From Cyrtodaria siliqua (lineage: Eukaryota > Mollusca > Bivalvia > Adapedonta > Hiatellidae), in contig JAWPHD010001229.1 of assembly GCA_037043455.1 (NCBI GenBank), positions 62,001-126,000 of the forward strand: 64,000 nucleotides of DNA, read 5' to 3'. The notes beneath the pieces were generated by a model that did not search any database, was not told where the DNA came from, and saw only the letters and a list, made by a program, of their open reading frames with translations. Of the stretch, positions 57,289 to 64,000 are shown one piece after another (position 1 is the first letter of the stretch; each line of letters opens with the position of its first letter). Position numbers and translations under genes: made by a program.

Positions 57289-58438
57289 GAGAAATCACTT
57301 GGGAGTGGGATGTTTGGGATGGTTGCAAACAAAGAGACTTACGAAGTTGCATTGGGAAATGACCAGACCATGCCATTCTGTCACTGCCTAGACTGGGTCA
57401 AACATCCTCTGCCATGCAGCCACATGTTTGCTGCAGTGACAGTTGGAGCAGACATTCAATGGAAACATTTGTCATCCCTATACATGCAATCAGTGTATTG
57501 CACTGTAGACGGTAATTTTCTTTTAAATATTCAGAAAAAGTGGTAAAAGTAACACCGTCCTGTTATGGGAGAAATCCATCCAAACATATTACCAAACATA
57601 TTCGTCATAATTAAAGTGGAATACACTGTGGCCATGTATGGCATATCATAGCAGATTCTTACTACACATATTCGTCATTATTAAAGTGGAATACACTGCG
57701 GCCATGTATTGCACCTCATACCAGGTTCATACTACCCACATTTGTCATTTTTAAACTATAATACACTGTGGCCACTTATTTCGTCTTTATTCGTGAATAA
57801 CTTTCTTTTTCAGATTCAACAGATAGTGTGTCAAACTGTAATAATTTAGAAGACGATGTGGAGGTGGACATGAACATTCAGTTTGAAGATGAAACCACTA
57901 GATTGGAAAAGAGCAGGAGGGCGTCACGGGACTCTGTTAAAAAGCTCCTTAATTTAATCTACAATCTTTCAGACAAGGGAATGCTGGAAACAATAGAGAA
58001 AAGACAAACAACCTGATTTCAGCAGCTGAGAAAACAGTGCCCAGTTATAAAGGACTTCAAACTAGAGTCACTGTAGTTCCATTGAAGAAGCGTTCAGCCT
58101 TAAAGAAGTTTAGAAAGAGGTCTGGGGTAAAGGCAGAAACATTAAGAAAGCATTCAAAAATAGACATTGAGAATGGTAAATAGTTTACTGTTCCAAATTG
58201 AAATCAATAATAAGAGCGACTAGTCTTATCTTATGATTCTGCTCTCGTATTTAAGAAATATGTTGAAAAAGTAGATTGGGTACATTACATTTAGGATAGA
58301 ATTGCAGCACTTGGCTAATTGTCATATTTTATCCATCTTTAAATTCTAGATCTGCCTTTTATTCTTAGTAATATATGATAAATAGGAATATGGAATTGAT
58401 GATCTCTGTATTTTCTTTCAGAATATGTCAGACCTTAG
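57289..58438 (+). pseudogene. SWIM zinc-finger gene, three 3' exons, one frameshift
   Basis: Exon A (57289-57511) follows TTTTTCCAG and carries FCHCLDWVKHPLPCSHMF, a CxC..CxH SWIM finger as in MULE transposase-derived and ZSWIM proteins. Its donor G|GTAATT joins in phase to exon B (57814-58175, after TTTTTCAG): acidic NNLEDDVEVDMNIQFED, then KSRRASRDSVKKLLNLIYNL. Exon B hits a TGA at 58014, but shifting one base in the CAAACAAC run (~58008) opens a basic tail (VVPLKKRSALKKFRKRSG). Exon C begins at 58422; the shifted frame ends there at 58436-58438, the unshifted frame at about 58488. Upstream exons are not in view. It is a broken gene or carries a one-base assembly error. Confidence 0.65.
57590..57785 (+). 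repeat. Intronic tandem repeat, ~75 bp unit, three copies
   Basis: Each copy has CATATTCGTCAT, AATACACTG.GGCCA and a TACTACA-like end. It lies inside the 302 bp intron between SWIM exons A and B. Confidence 0.85.
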
Positions 58439-58568
58439 CATGGACCAAGAAACACAGGATGAACACATTACGGGGAAAGATTTATGATTCTTTCATATAT
58501 ATATATGGTTATATGCCCTATAAGTACATTATTTTGTAGTGTTTGTTTTATTTGTTTTTCATTTTAAT

Positions 58569-58634
58569 GGTTTTAAATGAGATATATGTTTCACATAATA
58601 TTTAAATGAGATATATGTTTCACATAATATTTCA
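58569..58634 (+). repeat. ~31 bp direct repeat, two copies
   Basis: GAGATATATGTTTCACATAA and TATTTAAAT are doubled in tandem, just downstream of the SWIM gene. Confidence 0.85.
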
Positions 58635-58840
58635 GTTCTCCTTCTAATTCAAATTTTTACCAAAACAAATCTTAAATCAATCATATTGATGTTAATGTGC
58701 AGATGTTCAAAAGATGCAAATTCAACCTGAAAGAACATTCTGATTAATTTTAAATATACTTTTTTACTAAAAGAATAATTTAGTTTAAACACAAAAAAAT
58801 GAAGAAAACTTTGAGACATCAGACGCATGTGATATTCCAA

Positions 58841-58951
58841 ATTCTTGCATACCGGACAAGGATATCTGTCATTTTACCGGGGCTAGATATTTCCATCTCA
58901 CCCTAGGGTCGAGATAAAATTCACGTGCGCCAACATCCGGTATGCAGGAAA
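58841..58951. mobile_element. Small MITE with TTGCATACCGGA ends, ~110 bp
   Basis: CTTGCATACCGGA and TCCGGTATGCAGG are inverted ends; the centre includes CCGGGGCTAGATATTTCC. Too short to code. Confidence 0.55.
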
Positions 58952-59035
58952 ACATGCAAAACATTAGTAGCTGGCGTCGTCAACGCATGTAACATGTCCC
59001 TGATATGCAAGAAAAAGAATCTATATGCAAGAAAA

Positions 59036-59190
59036 AGAATCTATCATGGGTATTCGGTTCAGATAGGAAATTCCAACCCTCGGTATAAGTGTTGTAATCG
59101 GAACCTCGGCAGAGCCTCGGTTCCGATTAAAACACTTATACCTTGGGTTGGAATTTCCTATCTTCACCGGATACCCATGAAAGATTCTTA
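59036..59190. mobile_element. Palindromic MITE, ~155 bp
   Basis: Arms AGAATCTATCATGGGTATTC.. and ..GGATACCCATGAAAGATTCT are inverted through AGGAAATTCCAACCC, TATAAGTGTT and AATCGGAACC to a centre at about 59110. The unit before it (ATGCAAGAAAAAGAATCTAT) is doubled. It makes similar peptides on both strands, which are artefacts. Confidence 0.9.
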
Positions 59191-59239
59191 TAGTTACTAA
59201 CAAACTAATTATATTCCAATTACACAGTGGGAAGAAATA

Positions 59240-59288
59240 CAAAAAGATCGGACAGGGAAAGTAGCATTCAAGGAGGACAGTCAAGTCT
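59240..59288 (-). mobile_element. Naiad 3' tail fragment, inverted
   Basis: GATCGGACAGGGAAAGTAGC and GGAGGACAGTCAA are the reverse complement of the Naiad end. It pairs with the forward tail at 59926-60020. Confidence 0.75.
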
Positions 59289-59339
59289 ACAGATCATCAG
59301 GATCATAACGAATATTCTAAAGTCCCTTTTGTCCGCCGA

Positions 59340-59705
59340 CGGCCCAAATATGACATCATGTGTTGTGATGGTGACATTCTAGTCAGATTCTTTATATTCA
59401 TATTACCATGTTTTGTGATGGTGACATTCAAGTCAGATTCTGTATAATACCATGACTGTGTTGTGATGGTGACATTCTAGTCAGATTCTGTATATTCATA
59501 ATACCATGTGTTGTGATGGTGACATTCTAGTCAGATTCCATATATTCATAATACCATGTGTTGTGATGGTGACATTGTAGTCAGATTCCATACATTCATA
59601 ATACCATGTGTTGTGATGGTAACATTCTAGTCAGATTCCGTATATTTATAATACCATGTGTTGCGATGGTAACATTCTAGTGAGATTCTGTATTTTATGA
59701 TACCA
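59340..59705 (+). repeat. Tandem repeat, ~58 bp unit, about six to seven copies
   Basis: Units carry TTGTGATGGTGACATTCTAG, TCAGATTC and ATATTCATAATACCATG. It lies between the two inverted Naiad tails. Confidence 0.9.
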
Positions 59706-59776
59706 TGACTTGACAACCACGAGAGAAGACATGCAACAAGACAACTGGGTGCCAAATCATTTTGCTAATACCATTT

Positions 59777-61361
59777 ATGACCCCTCAATCACCTCTGGCA
59801 GACCTATCGTACACAGAAGAACTGGACACCTTTGACAGCCTTGATAACAGTGATTTCACTAATATAATGGACTTCCTGAATCAGTAAGTACTTGCATTCA
59901 TATTGTTGACGTATATACATAATTTTTTGCCTTCTTGTTTGCGTGTTTGTTTCTGTGTTTTGTGGTTTACTGTCCTCCTTGAATGCTACTTTCCCTGTCC
60001 GATCTTTTTATATTTCTTAGTTATTTTAGCTAATAATGAAGTGTTTGGACAACGATTCTCGAACTTTAATAATAGGAATTGACAATAATTTGAGCCAGGT
60101 CACAAAAAGCTGCCTTAATGGAATAGCGTCTACACTGTTCGAGCGAAGATGCATGAGCTTATTTCTGTCTAAATAGTGAAAGGTACATGCGCAGGCTGAT
60201 TTGAGTCTACACTGGTCGCCATGCCCTTATAAGACAGGTTTTGCGGCAATGCAGTTCATTTAATGGTTGGTTGTAAAAATGCAAATAACTGGTTTTATAC
60301 TAAAGGTGATCATCTATGACCACGATAGGTGTTGCATTAAATTAATCTAACTTCTAAAGATCTTCACCAACATACTATATATTTTATTATAACTTTAGGA
60401 TTTTAGATTTCACTTTCAATGTTGTTTTCAGTTCAGAGGTTGGTGTTGAAGACCAGGATTCCTTATCACCCGTAGCGGGAACAATTGAAGAACAGGATTG
60501 CCCATCATCCATAGCTGGGACTGTTGAAGACAAAGATACCGTATCACCCATAAAGTAAGTAAAAAGTACTCGTTACAATATTGTATAGATTAGATTAAAG
60601 CACATTTTAATTTCCCCACATTTGCAACATTCGTTTTAACATCTTTGTCAACACATTTTAGAGGAAAAACCCTTGAACTTGTGAGGCAATGTTGGTAAAT
60701 ATGAGGGCTCTAATTATTTATATAAATTACATTGAAGCTTTAATATCTTAATAGTTTATCCACTGTGGACAGAGAGACAGCTTGGGATAACATGGACCAT
60801 ATCAGTGTGGACAACCCTATAAATTCAGTCTCCTGTGCTCTTTGATGAAGTTGTATCACCCGTATGTATCTCTTTATAATGTGTAAAATAGATATTAATG
60901 CATTTTGATTATACTGTAGTGTCAATGGCTCTGAAAGTTCCATTGGTCTTAATGTATCCATTTTTTACAGCCGGAAGAGACCCAACTTAGACCAGGTGAT
61001 GGGGAGCAGATTGATAAGTGTAATGCAGACCACCCATCCACTGTGGACAGAGAGACAGCTTGAGATTACATGGACCATATCAGTGCGGACAACCCTAGAA
61101 ATTCACAGTCTCCGGCGCTCTTTGATGAAGTTGTATCACCGGTATGTATCTCTCTATAATGTGTAAAATAGATATTAATGCATTTTGATTATATTGTAGT
61201 GTCAATGGCTCTGAAAGTTCCATTGGTCTTAATGTATCCATTTTTTTACAGCCGGAAGAGACCCAACTTAGACCAGGTGACTGGGACCAGATTGATAATT
61301 GTAATGCAGACCACCCAACCGCTGTGGACAGAGAGGCAACTTCAAATTACATGGAAACAAG
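59777..61361 (+). pseudogene. Acidic multi-exon gene with a tandemly multiplied exon, decayed
   Basis: Five exons fit GT/AG rules with matching phases. 59777-59883 starts ATG, MTPQSPLADLSYTEELDTFD, and ends in phase 2. 60432-60554 has AGTIEEQDCPSSIAGTVEDK. 60755-60861, 60971-61141 and 61252-61361 are copies of one exon (PEETQLRPGD, TVDRETA, NMDHIS or YMDHIS). Exons 4 and 5 are 281 bp apart and the introns are copied too. Exon 3 has lost two bases (AATTCAGTC against AATTCACAGTC), exon 4 has TGA at 61061-61063 where exon 3 has TGG, and exon 5 is cleanly open. No domain is recognised; it could be the N-terminus of a larger gene. The 59926-60020 Naiad tail lies in its first intron. Confidence 0.6.
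59926..60020 (+). mobile_element. Naiad 3' tail fragment
   Basis: GCCTTCTTGTTTGCGTGTTTG through CCCTGTCCGATCTTTTTATA, matching 21020-21113. With the inverted tail at 59240 it brackets about 640 bp. Confidence 0.8.
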
Positions 61362-61657
61362 GTAGACTATATTTATGTGTTTTAACATTAACATTTATAT
61401 ACATATATAATGGCTTTCATCTTTAAACAATTTCTTTCTTTAAAGTACTCTACAGATGTTGACCAAAATTGGCGTGAAGCATTCTTTTTTCAATAAATAT
61501 TCCAAACATTTCTCATTAATCTTCATTTCACCCAGTTTTTTTATAATGTAATCTCAACAGCTATATTAGTAAAACATGGAAACCAAGAGTATCCTGCTGT
61601 TGTAAGTGTTCATTAAGTTACTGATGTTTTAACAGTGACTTAACAGTTTCCATGTAT

Positions 61658-61864
61658 ACTGCAAAAACATTATTATTCGTGGGTTAGTACCGTTACTAAT
61701 TTTCGTGGATAAGCTCGACCATGAAATCAAGTGCCTCACACTTATTTTCCCCTAACATTACTTTCATAGACCTATCAAAAATCCACAAATTTACCTGCCC
61801 ATGAAATAGTCATTTTTGGAAAACCACGAAATTTCATGCCCACGAATAGTAATGTTTTCGCAGT
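61658..61864. mobile_element. MITE with ACTGCAAAAACATTA ends, 207 bp
   Basis: The left end ACTGCAAAAACATTATTATT and the right end reading ACTGCGAAAACATTACTATT on minus are inverted and continue through CGTGGG. The whole element can fold back (CGTGGATAAGC, CCACGAAATTTCATG). Confidence 0.85.
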
Positions 61865-63195
61865 TTAGATGCATATTATACTTTATAATCACCCGATATA
61901 TGCATGTTATACTTTATAATCACCCGAAACAAGACCTGCAATGCATTTAACCAATGCATATGAACTGCATATAGATGGAAGTATCACATGTTTTAATGTC
62001 GAGCATGTCTGTCTACAGACTGGATAAAACATGAGTTATGCATGGTTTAGCTGTTTAATTTTCCTTTTACATGTCTGTTCTTCGTTTATTAGCTTGTTAT
62101 GCTCCCCGAAATTTTCAGGGGAGCATATAGTCACCGCTTTGTCCGTCCGCGCCAACAATGGGAGTTTAGGAGAAATGGAAGGTGGTATATTGAGGTTTAG
62201 GGGCTATTCGGGTTAATGAGCTTAAGCCCTTAAGTATGTTGTCCAAAGCTGCATGGACAATCTTTAAGGGCTTTTACTTAATTTAGACACAACTTCCTAA
62301 AATCCACATTAAGTTGGACAATCCACATGTCCAAACTGTACATATACTGTTATAAGTGTTGTCTCCCCTAGATCATCGACCCGATTTCAATTCTCGGTTC
62401 TTTCCGTCATGCTTCGAAAGTTTGACGGAGCAATCCGAAATAATAGTGACTACTCGCCTATTTCCGGAATTTTTTCCATTTCCGTCACATCGATCTTTAT
62501 CTGATCAACGATTCTGTCGGCAGTATTTGATTTTCACACTCACAGGAACGTTCTTGATTTTCTTGATTTTCGTTCTTGATTTTCACGAGTTTTCGCGATC
62601 AACGAACTTTCTTCGTGGATGATCAGTAGGCCTACTATTATTATTTTCGTGTAATTAATATTACTATGAACATAATTTATTAATACTCTGTAATAATAAT
62701 AAAAATAAGAATTAAACCATAGCATATCTGTTTGACACTATTTGTAAAAATCACTGCTTCGTTGCGAATTTGGGCAGGATTTGGGCCATGTGACATATAG
62801 GCCATTTTGAAGAATGGATGTCGAGACGTTTCAGATTCTTTGTCTTGTTTTTATGATTCTGTCAGATTCTTTGTCTTGTTTTTATGATTCTGCTGTTGAC
62901 AATGTCGATTTGCATCTGCATTGTTATTTCCATCGTAACAAGGCGATGGAATGCTTTTTAAATGATTAACACCCACAAAATACCGCCTTGTCATATAAAC
63001 ATGGCAACCACAAGAAAACAATGGTCTAGTTTAAACATATTTATTTCCAATAAATGTACATGGAAATGGGTCGGGCCACAAAGTTATTACAACATTAGAA
63101 ATCCAGCCCTCCCGCTACAAAATATTCATACAATTTAGACAACGGCAAACAAATTATTTCAAACAAATTATTGAAACTACAAAATATGAAATAAA
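61865..63195. other. AT-rich stretch with minor repeats
   Basis: 62096-62128 has the palindrome ATGCTCCCC..GGGGAGCAT followed by a TTTGTCCGTCCGCGCC run, the start of another dispersed repeat. GATTCTTTGTCTTGTTTTTATG is doubled at 62830-62890. The 88-codon frame at 62356-62622 is serine/phenylalanine-rich and unrecognised. No gene is supported. Confidence 0.45.
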
Positions 63196-63204
63196 CAGGG
63201 AAAA

Positions 63205-63268
63205 AAAGAGTGAGTGAGGGAGGGAGGGACAGAGGGAGGGAGGGAGAGAGAGAGAGAGAGAGACTTTT
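63205..63268 (+). repeat. (GGGA)n and (GA)n low-complexity tract
   Basis: GAGTGAGTGAGGGAGGGAGG passes into a pure GA run of about 20 bp. Confidence 0.95.
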
Positions 63269-63436
63269 CAATATTGTTAGTGATCAGGGAAGAAGACATG
63301 TTAACACAAATTTGCGTGTTACACCGTTCAAGTAAAACATGTATAAGTGTAATAAAAAGAGACATCGTCATGAAGAGGATGCATTATAAATTACAAATCC
63401 AAATTAGCAGGTTGCTCAGAGTTGACTGTAGCATTT

Positions 63437-64000
63437 TTTTGGCAAATTCTAAGTTGAAAAGGGGCCATAACTCCATCAAAAATTGGTGGTTTGTAACAAA
63501 GTCGAAATTGACTTGTATTTTATGGTCTTAAACCCGTGTACCAAAAATTATTCAAATCCGTTGACCCTTTCATGAGTTATTGTCTGGACACCATTTTTTG
63601 GACAAATTCTAAGTTGGAAAGGGGCCATAACTCCGTAAAAAATTGGTGGTCTGTAACCAAAGTCGAACTTGACTTGTATTTTATGGTGTTATACCCGTGT
63701 ACCATAATATTATTTAAATCCATCAACCCTTTCACGAGTTATCGTCCGGACACCGTTTTTTGGACAAATTCTAAGTTGAAAAGGGGCCATAATTCCATCA
63801 TAAATTGGTGGTTTGTATATAAAGTCAAACTTGACCTGTATTTTATAGTCTTAAACCCGTGTACCAAAAATTATTTAAATCCGTAGACCCTTTCATGAGT
63901 TATCGTCCGGACACCGTTTTTTTGGGCAAATTCTAAGTTGAAAAGGGGCCATAACTCCATCAAAAATTGGTGGTTTGTAACCAAAGTCGAACTTGACTTG
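63437..64000 (+). repeat. Tandem array, ~162 bp unit, running off the window
   Basis: AAAGGGGCCATAACTCC recurs at about 63458, 63618, 63780 and 63942. Units share CAAATTCTAAGTTG, AAATTGGTGGT.TGTA and TTTATGGT.TTA.ACCCGTG. Frames of ~105-116 codons are repeat shadows. Confidence 0.9.

Noticed and set aside
59021..59284. Peptides with the same text on both strands
   Set aside because: A consequence of the palindromic MITE at 59036-59190.

Overview
The window reads as gene-poor, repeat-rich animal nuclear DNA, most likely from a bivalve mollusc and probably a clam. This is inferred from the repeat and gene families; no ribosomal, mitochondrial or housekeeping gene settles it. Coding traces have introns with GT/AG borders, composition is AT-rich, and there are no operons, Shine-Dalgarno sites or bacterial genes. 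Most long open frames are shadows of tandem repeats. I found no gene that is certainly intact.

Layout. 0-6.2 kb holds short tandem repeats, a ~1 kb inverted-repeat element and an array of ~320 bp units. 6.2-8.6 kb is a decayed Penelope-like retroelement of the Naiad type (endonuclease remnant upstream of a CxC linker and reverse transcriptase); a second, 5'-truncated copy with its 3' tail lies at 19.4-21.1 kb, and loose tail fragments are scattered elsewhere. 11.8-19.4 kb has MITEs, a 23 bp minisatellite, a duplicated 375 bp block and an LTR fragment. 21.4-21.9 kb carries two copies of a hairpin-forming repeat whose relatives are at 3.4 and 13.2 kb.

22.8-34 kb is one old array of ~150-190 bp units rich in TGACCT half-sites, broken open by at least five later insertions. 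34-38 kb is AT-rich with several foldback MITEs and a 20 bp minisatellite. 38.35-39.92 kb is a decayed Crypton-type tyrosine recombinase (KIAA1958/QRICH1-like). 41.5 kb and 50.7-51.4 kb hold two separate pieces of a ZNF862-like hAT transposase gene. Between them, at 44.4-46.8 kb, lies a four-copy tandem array of an exon-bearing 605-614 bp unit. 52.1-53.4 kb is a broken gene of a repetitive invertebrate family I cannot name.

57.3-58.5 kb shows exons of a SWIM zinc-finger gene with one frameshift, and 59.8-61.4 kb shows at least five exons of an acidic gene with a tandemly multiplied exon. The right edge runs off inside another tandem array of ~162 bp units. The coding traces do not form a pathway: nearly all are selfish elements or genes derived from them, so the window is best read as layered insertions. 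The most useful leads are the covarying hairpin repeat, the in-frame TGA in the Naiad reverse transcriptase, and the two tandem exon arrays.
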